Origin: Hennigella sp049177145 | Lineage (GTDB): Bacteria > Bacillota_I > Bacilli_A > Mycoplasmatales > Mycoplasmoidaceae | DNA length: 64,000 nucleotides | Reading direction: 5' to 3' | Assembly: GCA_049177145.1 (NCBI GenBank) | Contig: CP185406.1 | Span: 1-64,000, forward strand | In this document: piece by piece, positions 21,658 through 32,282 of the stretch | How the letters are laid out: every line of letters begins with the position of its first letter | How positions within the stretch are numbered: the first letter of the stretch is position 1 | Position numbers and translations under genes: made by a program | Notes under the pieces: generated by a model | Seen by the model: only the letters and a program-made list of their open reading frames with translations | Database searches by the model: none | What the model was told of the DNA's origin: nothing

Positions 21658-22938
21658 TTATCCAATGTTTTCGTCTTTTGGTTTGTTTTGGTTTAAGACA
21701 TCTTCAGTCGGTTTGGCTGCATCGTCGACGTCTTTCATTAAATTATCATATTCATTTGCGCCAGATTCTTCAACAGACTCAACTTTGATTGTTGGGACAG
21801 CCCAGGAGTTTGCAAGGCCGCTATCACCGTCAAATGCGTTATCAAAGTCTGAAGCATAGTTCTTGCCTGCTAATAAGAATGATATATCTATTTTCTTTTC
21901 GTCATTATAGTTTACGCCTGCTACAAGCGATAGTTTATCATTCTTGGTAATTTCCGCAAATGACTTGTTAACATCAGCAAGAATTGTTGTTGGTGCTTCT
22001 TTAGATAAACTAATGTTCACAATAACTTCTTTGCAGTTGTTGATGTTTACATCACCAAAACTTCTTTTTATCTTTAAAGCAATAGCTTCTCTAATTTTCA
22101 TTTGGCTTAATGATGTTCCATCAAGAGTTAAACGATTAGCCATGAAGAATTTGTTTTCTTTAAAGAAAGTTTTCAAATCTGCAAAGTCAATGTTCATTGT
22201 GCTTGGCATAAAGATAATATTGATAATATCTTCTATAATATCGGCAATTTCTTCGTTGGCTAATTGGTAAGCATCATAGAAACTGATGTTTTTATTATTA
22301 CTAATAATTTTCTCGTTGCTAATTGTTGTGACAGAGTCAGAGTAAACAATTAGTGTTTGTAAAGAATTGAAAGCGTTATTGTAAATAACATTTCCTTCAC
22401 AAGCAACTGAAGGCATATTAACAATTGAAACGGTTAGGATTCCTAACTCTTTAGCAATTTGAGCAAGTTCTGGTGCACCGCCAGATCCAGCACCTTTACC
22501 CATACCTGCAATAATAAATAAGATATCAGTTCCTTGTAGTTCGGCTTTGATAGCCGCAGCATCATGTTGCACAGCTTGTTTGCCTACATCAGGATTTCCG
22601 CCAGACCCATAACCTTTTAATTCTTCTTTATTAAGAAGGAAGATGTTAGGAACATTCTTCATTAACTTTAATGAGCATAAGTCAGTATTAAATGCATAGA
22701 TGCTTGCAGCATCAGTAATCTTTTTGTGGTTAGCTGCTATGTGGTTAATTACATTACATCCTGCACCACCAATACCGATTACTTTTATATTAAAAGTGTT
22801 GCCTTCTTTTTCTATGTCAATATTGGAAAAGACATGGTTACTGGTTGGTTGACTAATAGGTTGCTCTTGAGCAACTGTTTGTTCAGTTGTTTGAATTTCA
22901 GGTAAAGTTGGGGTTAGCGTTTGTTGATTATCTTCCAT
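21658..22938 (-). CDS. ftsZ: Cell division protein FtsZ, divergent
   Basis: 426-residue tubulin-like GTPase. IKVIGIGGAGCNVINHI and YAFNTDLCSL are recognisable, but the tubulin signature is changed: AGMGKGAGSGGAP at residues 144-156 where most FtsZ have AGMGGGTGTGAAP. The protein has a 45-residue Gln/Thr-rich N-terminal extension and an acidic Asp/Asn/Lys tail without the usual conserved C-terminal peptide. Last gene of the mraZ-rsmH-ORF-ftsZ operon. Confidence 0.92.
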   Translation of the reverse strand: MEDNQQTLTPTLPEIQTTEQTVAQEQPISQPTSNHVFSNIDIEKEGNTFNIKVIGIGGAGCNVINHIAANHKKITDAASIYAFNTDLCSLKLMKNVPNIFLLNKEELKGYGSGGNPDVGKQAVQHDAAAIKAELQGTDILFIIAGMGKGAGSGGAPELAQIAKELGILTVSIVNMPSVACEGNVIYNNAFNSLQTLIVYSDSVTTISNEKIISNNKNISFYDAYQLANEEIADIIEDIINIIFMPSTMNIDFADLKTFFKENKFFMANRLTLDGTSLSQMKIREAIALKIKRSFGDVNINNCKEVIVNISLSKEAPTTILADVNKSFAEITKNDKLSLVAGVNYNDEKKIDISFLLAGKNYASDFDNAFDGDSGLANSWAVPTIKVESVEESGANEYDNLMKDVDDAAKPTEDVLNQNKPKDENIG

Positions 22939-22948
22939 GGTTATGCTC

Positions 22949-23986
22949 CTATGCTAATAAATTAACTGATTTAATTTTGTTTTCAAAACTAAATTGAGTA
23001 ATTTCTGATTTTTCTGTAATTGCATTAGCAAGACTTACAATTTTGTCTAAGCTAATTTGTTCTAGACACGGATCTTCATTGACAACAAATTCAAATCCAT
23101 CAATTGCATTGATAGGTTGGTTAGAAACAACTTGAACTGTTTGGAAATTTCTAAAGTCAACATAATTGTTGATTTGTGTTCTAATTTCATCACGGTATAA
23201 AGCAAGTAATTCTTTTAGTTGGACACTATTAAATGATTTAGTTTTTAAATCATAGTTATTAACTATACCAATGCTTCCTTCATCACAAGTAGCTAAATCA
23301 TTTGCAACTTTTAGAACATCAGTAATTTTGTTGATAGAAATATTAAACTTATCAGCAATGTGTTGCTTGATATCTTCTAGGTTTAACTCAATAGTCTTAA
23401 CGTTGTTAAGTTTATGCCCATAATATTCACAAGCAATAACTTTTGAACCATTTATATTTAAAGATAGTTCAATTTCGTTTTTGTTTGCTTTTTGTAACTT
23501 ATATAAGTTAGTTGTATTAGTAATTACAACATTACATGCTTTGACAGCTTTGATATATTTCTTGTAAGTGATGTAATCACTTGCACAGACTTGGCAATTA
23601 ACTTTGGCAACTTTGTCGATGTCATCATAAGTAATTCCTAAGAAGTTAATTTCATTAACAAAGTAATTATCAATCTTTGCTTTCTTGAAAATTTCTTTTG
23701 CAATATCTTCTTCACAGTTGCAATCTATAAATTCTTGGTTAGTGAAACTATATTTTGTAATTTGAGCATCGTCAAAGATTATTTCTACGTCTTTGATGTT
23801 GAAGCCTAAGAAGTTAGCAGCATTTGTTAATAATTCAAGAACTTTGAATTGTAGGTTAGCTTCATCAACATTTACTTGGCTAGCAAAAAGAATATTGTGA
23901 GTCTTATCTTCTACTTCGCTCACAATTAGAGCAATATTGCTCTTGCTTAAATATAATAATTTTTTAATTTTTTTTGAATCTCTCAT
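22949..23986 (-). CDS. Hypothetical protein in the FtsA position
   Basis: 345 residues between rsmH and ftsZ, where mycoplasmas carry a poorly conserved protein and other bacteria carry ftsA. Faint actin-fold hints: an N-terminal LSKSNIALIVSEVED strand pair, a central ELSLNINGSKVIACEYYGHKL that could be a phosphate-2-like segment, and an SHS2-like region (about 70-140). No clear ATP-binding DxG motif. A highly divergent FtsA is an inference from position; an unrelated division protein is equally possible. Confidence 0.7.
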   Translation of the reverse strand: MRDSKKIKKLLYLSKSNIALIVSEVEDKTHNILFASQVNVDEANLQFKVLELLTNAANFLGFNIKDVEIIFDDAQITKYSFTNQEFIDCNCEEDIAKEIFKKAKIDNYFVNEINFLGITYDDIDKVAKVNCQVCASDYITYKKYIKAVKACNVVITNTTNLYKLQKANKNEIELSLNINGSKVIACEYYGHKLNNVKTIELNLEDIKQHIADKFNISINKITDVLKVANDLATCDEGSIGIVNNYDLKTKSFNSVQLKELLALYRDEIRTQINNYVDFRNFQTVQVVSNQPINAIDGFEFVVNEDPCLEQISLDKIVSLANAITEKSEITQFSFENKIKSVNLLA

Positions 23987-23994
23987 TTTGCTAC

Positions 23995-24918
23995 CTATAT
24001 CTTTTCAATGACTCTTAGTTTTGCGCTATGGCTTCGTCTATTTTGTTTCATTTCTTGTTCAGTTGGAACAACTGGTTTTCTTGTTATCAACCTGAATTCT
24101 GGTTTAGACATCTTTCTTAATGGGACATCTTTTCCATACAAGTCTTTAGACTCTGCCAATTCCTTAAAGAAGTTTTTAACGATTCTATCTTCTAGGGAAT
24201 GGAATGTGATTACACACAATCTACCTTTTGACTTTAACAAGCGACAAGCTTTTTCTAAAGCTTTTTCAAGGACATCTAGCTCTTTGTTAACTTCTATCCT
24301 CAAAGCTTGAAAGTAAACTTTAGCTGGATGTTTTCTTTGTAAAGAACCTGGTGTTGCTTGAGCAATTATTTCTGCAAGTTCTAGTGTTGATGTGATTGGT
24401 TTGTTTTCACGGTTTTTGATAATTGCATCAACCACTTTGTTTGGAGATTTAACATCAGCATATTTTTTAAATAGATTTATTAACTGTGCGCGCGAATAAT
24501 TATTGATAATATCAGCTGCTGTGACTTGCCCATCAACATTCATTCTCATGTCCAAAGGACCATCATTCTTGTAACTGAAACCTCTGGTTGGATCATCAAA
24601 CATTAAACTACTTACACCTAGATCCATGATGATTCCATCTACTTTTTGATTGACGATGTTATCTAAGTTGACGAAGTTATCTTCATATATTTCTACGTGT
24701 GCGTTATCTTTAAATAATTTATTTAAGTGGTTGATGGCATTTATATCTTGGTCAATGCAGGTTAAAAGTCCTAATTTTAATTGACTTGCGATTTCACTAC
24801 TATGACCTCCAAAGCCTGCAGTGCAATCTACATATAAACCATTTGGTTTAACCTTAAGGTTTACTAAAAGTTCATTTAATAGAACTGGCGTGTGTATTTT
24901 ATTTGTTTGAGTTATCAT
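23995..24918 (-). CDS. rsmH: 16S rRNA (cytosine-1402-N4)-methyltransferase
   Basis: 307 residues from the ATG at 24918 (MITQTNKIHTPVLLNEL). A frame-open region extends to 24990, but that part overlaps mraZ deeply and lacks homology. YVDCTAGFGGHSSEIA is the SAM-binding motif; DGIMDLGVSSLMFDDPTRGFSY and RLCVITFHSLEDRIVKNFF are family hallmarks. It modifies the ribosomal P site. Overlaps the mraZ stop by 20 nt. Confidence 0.96.
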   Translation of the reverse strand: MITQTNKIHTPVLLNELLVNLKVKPNGLYVDCTAGFGGHSSEIASQLKLGLLTCIDQDINAINHLNKLFKDNAHVEIYEDNFVNLDNIVNQKVDGIIMDLGVSSLMFDDPTRGFSYKNDGPLDMRMNVDGQVTAADIINNYSRAQLINLFKKYADVKSPNKVVDAIIKNRENKPITSTLELAEIIAQATPGSLQRKHPAKVYFQALRIEVNKELDVLEKALEKACRLLKSKGRLCVITFHSLEDRIVKNFFKELAESKDLYGKDVPLRKMSKPEFRLITRKPVVPTEQEMKQNRRSHSAKLRVIEKI

Positions 24919-25342
24919 CGTCAATTCTTTCAGCCACTGTTTCAAACTTACTATTTGTTTCAGCTTGGAATTTAGCATATGCTTTAGCATCCCATACTTC
25001 TAGCTTGTTTCCTAATCCGATAATGATTACATTCTTTTTAAGGTTTGCTAACTTTGTTAAAACATCAGGAATTAAGATACGGTTTGCCTTGTCTAGTTCA
25101 ATCTCGCTACTGTTAGCAAGGATTTGTCTAGCTAGAATACGTGCATCTTTCTTATTTTGAGAATAAGATAGGATTTGACCAGATCAAACTTCGAAGTCTT
25201 CTTGACTTCTAAGTTCTAGACAGCCTTCGAAACCTTTAGATACCACAACAATACGATGAGAAAATTTGCTTACTAGCTTTGCTGGTAAACTTAAACGATT
25301 TTTTTCATCGATTATATGGTTATAAGTTCCTAGGAATAGCAT
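24899..25342 (-). CDS. mraZ: Transcriptional regulator MraZ
   Basis: 147 residues starting MLFLGTYNHIIDEKNRLSLPAK. An ATG at 25369 in frame lies inside the operator/promoter and is rejected. Two AbrB-like MraZ motifs are visible (DEKNRLSLPAKL and ELDKANRILIPDVL). MraZ binds direct repeats at its own promoter and controls the division operon. A TGA Trp at 25184 splits it under the standard code. Confidence 0.95.
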
Positions 25343-25370
25343 CTCCCACTTTTCTCCACTTTCTCCCACT
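25343..25370 (-). promoter_or_regulatory. MraZ boxes: three AGTGG repeats
   Basis: On the minus strand three copies of AGTGG(G/A)GA occur at an exact 10-nt period, starting 1 nt after the -10 hexamer and ending at the ATG. The last repeat doubles as the Shine-Dalgarno. The position inside the transcribed leader suggests repression by road-block. Confidence 0.85.
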
Positions 25371-25371
25371 T

Positions 25372-25377
25372 ATTATA
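25372..25377 (-). promoter_or_regulatory. -10 hexamer of the mraZ-rsmH-ftsZ operon
   Basis: Perfect TATAAT on the minus strand immediately upstream of the MraZ boxes. Confidence 0.65.
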
Positions 25378-25445
25378 CATATAATAATAAAAAAATAAAA
25401 AAATTTTTGTAAATATTTATGAAATAAATATTTAAAATGCATTAA

Positions 25446-25474
25446 AAAAGCGCATGCTTACTATGCATACGCTT
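25446..25474 (-). terminator. Terminator after pepA
   Basis: On the minus strand AAGCGTATGCA...TGCGCTT hairpin with one mismatch followed by a run of Ts, 22 nt after the pepA stop. Confidence 0.65.
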
Positions 25475-25496
25475 GATTATTTACTTTTAAAAGATA

Positions 25497-26834
25497 TTAC
25501 TTTTTGAAGTGATTTATTGTTAATAAATACATCATAAAGCTTAGTACATTCACTGGATGTTTCTTGTAAACATGAGTTCCAGCTATGTCAAAGTGAGTAA
25601 AGTCTTTACAAGCACAGAATTCCTTTAGGAATGCTGCAGCTACACCGTTTGAGCAGTTTCTTTCTTTAACACCGTTAGTACAGTCAGCAACGTTGCTAGA
25701 TTTGTTTACAGACTCAAAATACTCAGGGTATAGTCTAAGACTAACTACACCATCTCCTGACAATTCTGCGGCCTTTTCTATTGCTTTAACAGTAGCTTCT
25801 GATGTTGATCAGAATGGAGTAGCAAAGTCACCAAAGGCAATTTCAGATAAACCAGTTAAAGTAGCTATTGAAAATAACTTTGTTATTTTGTAGTGCTTAT
25901 TTGCATAGCCAATTGCATCAGCTAAGATCATTCTTCCTTCAGAATCAGGAGAAGTAATTTCTACTGTTCTTCCAGTTAATGATGTATATACATCACCAAC
26001 TACCATAGAACGATCAGAAATCATGTTTTTAGCAAGTGGTAAGAATCCCACAACATTTACTTTTTGCTTCAAAGAAGCAAGGGCAAACATTGTACCAAAG
26101 ACAGAGGCAGCACCCGCCATGTCTTGGTTCATATTTTCCATATATCTATTTGGTTTTATTTCATAACCACCAGCATCATACATCATACCTTTACCTACTA
26201 GAGCAATGATATCTTTGCTAGCATGGTTGTTTAGATACTCTAAAACAACCATTGCAGCTGGTTCATCACTACCTTTGTTAACAGCTTGTAATAAACCCAT
26301 CTTTTCTTTCTTTAAGTCTTTTAAAGTTAAAATTTTAACTTTTAGAGCCTTGTTACCTGTTGCTGGTATAACTTTCTTGATTTCTTTAGCAAAGTCAGCA
26401 ATACCTAAATAGTTACCAGGTAGAGTTTGATAGTGTCTTGCTAAGTTAAAACCAAATGATGTTGTATAAGCACGATATACTAAGTCTTTTCACTTTTTAT
26501 CATAAATAACATTTATGTTATTTTTGACGGGTTTAGTTTTTAGTGTGAAAAGTTTTCCACAAAATGCTTGAAGTTTTGTAAGGATGATAGTAGCTAGAGA
26601 ATATCCACAATCTACTTTGTAGTGGTTTAGGAAACTACCAATATCAAAAGCGATATCTTTATCTTTGTACTTTAATAAAGTGCTTGATAGTCTTCTTGTG
26701 AATAATCTAGTACACATTGGACTTTTAGTAAAACTAAAAGTCACAGTGTTACCTTCTGTTGTGATTTCGTTCTTATTTCCTGCTTTAGCTTTAATTAATA
26801 AAGCTTTCTTATTTATTGGTTTATTAAATTCCAT
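25497..26834 (-). CDS. pepA: Leucyl aminopeptidase (M17 family)
   Basis: 445-residue cytosolic metallo-aminopeptidase. The M17 metal/catalytic motifs are present: GKGMMYDAGGYEIKP (Lys and Asp ligands), NQDMAGAASV, and SPDSEGRMILADAIGYA, corresponding to the canonical NTDAEGRL. The N-terminal macro-like domain is short. It probably supplies amino acids from peptides, including serine for the dehydratases. Starts 1 nt after the helicase stop. Confidence 0.93.
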
Positions 26835-26835
26835 A

Positions 26836-28176
26836 TTAATACCCCTTTCTTTGTTTATAACTTTCTTTTCTGATCTTGTTGTATTTTTCTTCTAAATATT
26901 TATGTTTAGCTTTTTGTTTCATCTTATAGATTTGTTGTTTTAGTTTTTTCTTATAACCTGGTTTAACCTTTTGGTTCTTTTTGTTATAGAGTTTGGAAAT
27001 TTCCTTTTTCATTTCCAAATCAACAATAGGTTTAGATTTACGAATGTTAATTTTCTTTTCAATCATCTGGTTATTACTTATTAAGTAATAAGTTCAATTA
27101 ACTTTGCGCTCTAGACGTGAAATTTGATAATCATATTTCTTATCATAGATCACATAACTCGTACCGCTATATTTACCACGACCAGTTCTACCTGAACGGT
27201 GTAAATATCAGATATCTTCTTTTGGTAAACCAAAAGAAATTACTTCACTAACACCATCAATATCAAGACCCCTTGAGGCTAGATCAGTTGCTACTAAATA
27301 TTTAAATTCATTTTTATTTAGTTTGGAAAACATTTGTTTTCTATCCCTGGTTTCCATGTCTTTATGTAGCATACCTACTTCAAGACCTTTTGTTAATAAC
27401 AATGAATAGATCTTTTCCACTTCTTGTTTAGTGTTAGCAAAGATGATACAAATGTATGGATTGATTGTATCAATAAGTTGTTCAAGTGTGTTTAATGGGT
27501 TGCTATTATCTTTTTGATAAACAACGCAATGTTTGATTTGTTTATTTTCAAAAATATTCTTTTCAAGTTGGATGCTTGTTAAGTTTCTAACAGCATGTTT
27601 AAAAGTATTACTTACATTACTATGTATTGATGCTGAGCAGAATACTTTTTGAACATCACTTTTATACAGATCAAGTTTGTTAAACATGTCATTAATAGAA
27701 TTAACAAATCCATAATCAATAAGCATGTCTGCTTCATCTAAAACAACTTGTTTTAGGAATTTAAAATTAACACCTTTTGCAATCGCTTGTCTAACCTTTT
27801 CAACTGTTGCAATAACTATTTGACTTGGATTGTCTCTAAGGTTATCAACTTTTTCATTTTTATCTAGTAAAACAATTTTAATTGTTTTGTTATATTTAGT
27901 AAAAGCTAAAAAGTTGTTGTAGATTTGCCATACTAATTCTTTAGTTGGTGCAACAATAACATATTGAATATGTTTTTCTTGTTCATCTATATTATTAAGG
28001 ATAGGCAATAAATAACATAATGTCTTACCCGATCCTGTTGGTGCAGAAATAACAACGTTATTTCCTTGGTTAACTATTTTAAAAGTTTTTTCTTGAACAG
28101 GTGTTAGTTCAACAAAATGATTATTAGTTAAAGCTGTATAAAGCCAAAGCTTTAATGATAGAGATGAAAACTTCAT
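26836..28176 (-). CDS. DEAD-box ATP-dependent RNA helicase
   Basis: 446 residues. Motif I APTGSGKT, Ia APTKELVWQ, motif II as LDEADML, motif III CSASIHSN, motif V TDLASRGLD and motif VI HRSGRTGRG are readable, the last after a TGA Trp at 27208. The frame runs on without stop into a 76-residue Lys-rich tail (26836-27066) that could be mistaken for a separate gene. Such basic tails commonly bind RNA. Likely role in ribosome assembly or RNA decay. Confidence 0.94.
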
Positions 28177-28178
28177 AA

Positions 28179-30563
28179 TTAAATAATGAAACTTAGAATC
28201 TTTCCTTTAACAAAGATTGTCTTCTTAATTGGTTTATTACCAATTTGTGTCTTAATTTTGTCACTAGCCAATGCTAATTTAACGGCTTCATCTTGTGAAG
28301 CATTAGTGTTAACTTCAATAGTATCTCTTAGCTTACCATTAATTTGAACTGGTAAAACATAAGTTTTAGTAACTAAATATTTAGCATCATATTTAGGCCA
28401 TGTGCAATCTTTAGTGATTGATGTTTTCTTTCCAGTTAGTTCTTGATATAAGTGTTCAGCAACAAATGGAGCAAAACAACTTAACACAGTTAAGAAACCA
28501 ATTAATTGGTCTTTACATAATGTATTAGCTTTATAGCAAGCATTGATATAAACCATCATCTTGCTTATAGCAATATTAAATTTGTAATCATTGATTGCAT
28601 CTGTTGCTTCTTTTACAAAAGCATGGTACGCAACAGTTAATTCATCATCAGCTTTTCCAAATGGTTTATTACTTGTAAACAAGTTATAAACTCTATCCAA
28701 TCATTTACGGCAACCCATTAGACCTTCATCAGATCAAGGCATAGTTGCTGTTAATGGTCCCATAAAGACTTCATAAAGTCTTAATGTGTCAGCACCTAAG
28801 TTCTTAACAATTTCATTTGGATTAATGACATTGCCTCTAGACTTAGACATCTTTTCACCATTAGTTCCAAGAATCATTCCTTGGTTAACAACTTTTTGGA
28901 ATGGTTCTTTTGTAGGAACTACACCAATGTCATATAAGAATCTGTGTCAGAATCTTGCATATAGTAAGTGTAAAACTGCATGTTCTTGACCACCAACATA
29001 CAAATCAACAGGTAGTCAGTGTTTGAATAGATCTTTAGCTTCTTTTGAATCTAGAGCAAGATAACTGCCATTATCTTGTTTCATTAAATAAGCTAAGTAA
29101 TATCAACAACTTCCTGCTCATTGTGGCATTGTGTTAGTATCTCTTGTTCCACCATTTACTTTTAATCAGTCAGTTAAATTAGCAAGCGGACTTCTTCCAT
29201 CTTTAGATGGTTTGAAGTTTTTACATTCAGGTAATTTAACTGGTAATTGATCAATTAAATGAGGTTTACCAGATTTATCAAAGTAAATTGGGAATGGTTC
29301 TCCTCAATATCTTTGTCTTGAGAAGATTCAATCTTTTAACTTATAGTTAACAGTTGTAGAACCGAATTTGTTGTCAGTAATAAATTTGTTAATCTTATCT
29401 GTTGCTTGTTTAATATTTAAACCATCAAGCATATCAGAGTTTATGTGTTTGCCATCTGTAGTGATACATTTTTCTTTACCTTGTATAACAGGAACAATAT
29501 CTAATTTATGAACCTTAGCAAAATCATAATCACGCTTATCTGCAGAGGCAACACCCATAACTATGCCGTTGGCATAATCATTTAAAACATAGTCTGCTAC
29601 AAAGATCGGAACTTTCTTGTTATTAATTGGGTTGATAGCATAACTACCAGTGAATACACCTGTTTTTTCTTTGCCTTCTTGTCTTTGTAACAATGTCTTA
29701 GCTTTAGCTGTCTCAATGTATTGACTAACAGCTTTAGTGTTTTCTTTGGTTGTTAATTTTGCAACAAATTTATTTTCTGGAGCAATTGCTATGAAAGTTA
29801 CACCATAAATAGTGTCGGGTCTTGTTGTGAAAACTTCTAATGATAAATCATTAGCTTTGAATTTAATGTTTGTTCCAATAGATTTACCAATTCATGTACG
29901 TTGAATTGTTTTCAAGTTTTCAGGTCAATCAAGGTCATCTAAGCCTTCAAGTAATTTATCTGCATACTTAGTAATCTTTAATACTCATTGACGCATTGGT
30001 TTCTTAACCACAGGGTAAGAACCACGCTCTGAAACCATCTTTCCATTTTCAATTAGAACTTCTTCATTTGATAAAACAGTTCCTAATTCTTCACATCAGT
30101 TAACATCAACATCTTTAATTTCAGCTAAACCCTTTTCAAATAATTTTGAAAAGATTCATTGTGTTCATTTATAGTAAGCAGGATCAGTAGTATTAACTTC
30201 TTTGTTATAGTCAAAACTAAATCCTAATGATTGAAGCTGAGTTCTAAAAACTTCGATATTCTTTTTAGTGAAGTCTGCAGGATGGTTTCCTGTTTGTAGA
30301 GCATATTGTTCTGCTGGTAAACCAAATGCATCTCATCCAATTGGATGAAGAACATTAAAACCATTAAATCTCTTATATCTAGAGTAAATGTCTGTAGCTG
30401 TATAACCTTTTGGATGGCCTACGTGTAATCCTTGTCCTGATGGATAAGGGAACATATCCAAGATATAACATTTTGTTCCTTTTGCCTTAGGATCAAAATG
30501 ATAAATATCATTATCTTTTCAGAATTTAGCTATGTTTTTTTCAATTAAGTTATGGTTGTACAT
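28179..30563 (-). CDS. leuS: Leucyl-tRNA synthetase
   Basis: 794-residue class I synthetase. HVGHPKGYT (HIGH motif), MGVASADKRDYDFA in the CP1 editing domain, and EKMSKSRGNVINP (KMSKS) are visible, with a complete anticodon-binding domain and C-terminal LPVQINGKLRDTIEV. Numerous TGA Trp codons break the standard-code frame. It starts a leuS-helicase-pepA operon, opposite the divergent nifU-like gene. Confidence 0.97.
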
Positions 30564-30612
30564 AATAATTTACTCTTTTTTACACTTAAATATATAATAT
30601 TATAACTATTCT

Positions 30613-30864
30613 ATGAAAGATACTCAAACTCTTATCGAAGAAATAAGAAAAGAATTAGACTCAATTAAACCATTCATCAATGCTGATGGTGGTGATGTTA
30701 ATTTTGTTAGTCTAAAAGATGGTGTTTTAACATTAGAAATATCAGGACATTGTATTGGATGCACAAGTTTTGATATTACTTACACATATGGAATTAAAAA
30801 CAATATGATGCAAGTTCATCCAGAAATAAAAGATGTAATCTTTACAACAAAAAAATCGGTCTAA
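30613..30864 (+). CDS. NifU C-terminal domain Fe-S scaffold-like protein
   Basis: 83 residues: IRPFINADGGDVNFVSL-type motif (here IKPFINADGGDVNFV) followed by CIGC (GHCIGCTSF), the pair of cysteines that hold a transient Fe-S cluster. TATAAT at 30593-30598 gives a very short leader. It may serve the Fe-S serine dehydratases encoded in this window. Convergent with nif3-like with zero spacing. Confidence 0.9.
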   Translation: MKDTQTLIEEIRKELDSIKPFINADGGDVNFVSLKDGVLTLEISGHCIGCTSFDITYTYGIKNNMMQVHPEIKDVIFTTKKSV

Positions 30865-30880
30865 TTAGATCGATTTTTCT
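30850..30880. terminator. Shared palindromic terminator overlapping both stop codons
   Basis: TCTAATTAGA core with ATCG/CGAT flanks and T/A tracts, centred on the junction 30864/30865. The two arms contain the TAA of nifU-like and the TAA of nif3-like. Confidence 0.7.
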
Positions 30881-31629
30881 TTTTTACTTGTTGTGATAGA
30901 CAAGCATTGAACTTTAAATTGCTGTTTGATTAAACTTGCCATAAAGTCACTAAAGCAATTTTCTAAGTCATGGCCTACATCTAATGCTTTTAACTTATAG
31001 TTAGTTAGATCTTGTCAACCATGGTGTTTAATATCACCAGTTATTAATAAGATGTTTTGTTTGTACAATTCATCATATTTAGGTTCAAAGACTGATAAAC
31101 CTGCACCAGCACAAATTGCTAATTTGTTAAATTTATCTTTTGCATTAGCATTGGTTGTTAGTAAACTAACATGGAACAATTTTCTAAACAAATTTGCAAT
31201 TTCTTTTACAGTTAATGTTTTTGGTAAATAACCAACAACAAATTTATCTTTTTTGTATCAGCCTAGTTTTTTAAGTTTTAGTTTTGTTCCAATTAAGAAA
31301 TTCATTCCAACTTCTGAATTATCAAAACAAGTATGTAAAGATAAAACTGTTATTTTGTTTTGTTTAATCTTAGAGATTAATTTTTTATTAAAAGACGAAA
31401 TTTTGTGGTCAGGATTCTTTGTGAAGATCGGATGATGTGAAACAATTAATTTTGCCTTTTGTTTAATGGCTTCATCAATAGTTTTTTGATTTAAATCTAA
31501 ACAAGTGAAAACTTTTTTTGTGTCTTGGTCAAGATTTCCTTTGTTTAGAAAACCACTTTCATCTCATTCTTCTTGAAGAGATAAAGGATATTGCTTTAGC
31601 AAATAGTTAGTAATTGATTTAATCTTCAT
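30865..31629 (-). CDS. Nif3-like dinuclear metal centre protein (DUF34)
   Basis: 254 residues. Metal-binding motifs of the Nif3/YqfO family: VSHHPIF near residue 65 and DVGHDLENCF near the C terminus, plus EEWDESGFLNKG. Proposed roles include a GTP cyclohydrolase-like or metal-trafficking activity; not settled. The ATG shares its A with the trmK stop (TAATG). The order rpoD-trmK-nif3 is conserved in Firmicutes. Confidence 0.9.
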
Positions 31630-32282
31630 TAGATTTTTTCCTTAATGTTTTTGTATAAAGTTGCAAAGAATGTTGAAACCTTATGTAGTTTCTTAGTTTC
31701 AATTTTCTTTTTAGTTTCTTTTACTAGCTTCATTCACATCTTTTTATCTTTTTGCTTTGATAGTAATCCAAAGTATGCTTCAAATGCAGTAATTTTTCTT
31801 ACCTTAGTTCCAGGCTTAGCACAAATAATTTGATAGAACTTTGTTCTATCTAAACATACATCTTCAAATAAAATTTCTCATTTATTCTTAGCAAGATATT
31901 TTCTTAATTCATGAACATCACAATTTGCTTCTAATAAATATTTTGCTTGTTTGTTAATATTACGATCTCTAGTGTTTAGAATATCAATAATATTCTTTCC
32001 ACCCATACCGGCAATAACAACATAATCTGGTTGAACAAAAACCTTTTTAGTTATGTCTTTTAAACCATCATTTAAAACATTTATAGTTTTAGTTGTTAAG
32101 TGGTTTTTAGCTAAATTAGCTTTACCAGCATTATGTGGTAATCAGTTCTTTTCAATGTTAACAACTTGCTTAACATTTTTTTCTCTAAGTAAATTAATTG
32201 CTAGCAATGCGTGATCTGATCCAACATCATATACGCATTGACATTTGTCAATTAAATTGCTTAGTTGTTTAATTCTGTTCAT
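31629..32282 (-). CDS. trmK: tRNA (adenine-22-N1)-methyltransferase
   Basis: 217 residues. Motif VYDVGSDHALLAINLL is the SAM-binding site, and VVIAGMGGKNIINIL contains the GMGG signature of the TrmK family. It overlaps the rpoD stop by 14 nt and is coupled to nif3-like downstream. Methylates A22 of the tRNA D-loop region. Confidence 0.93.

Noticed and set aside
25367..25369. mraZ start at ATG 25369
   Set aside because: It lies within the MraZ boxes and before the expected transcription start; homology begins at 25342.
26836..27066. A separate 76-aa Lys-rich protein
   Set aside because: The DEAD-box helicase frame runs into it with no stop codon; it is the helicase C-terminal tail.
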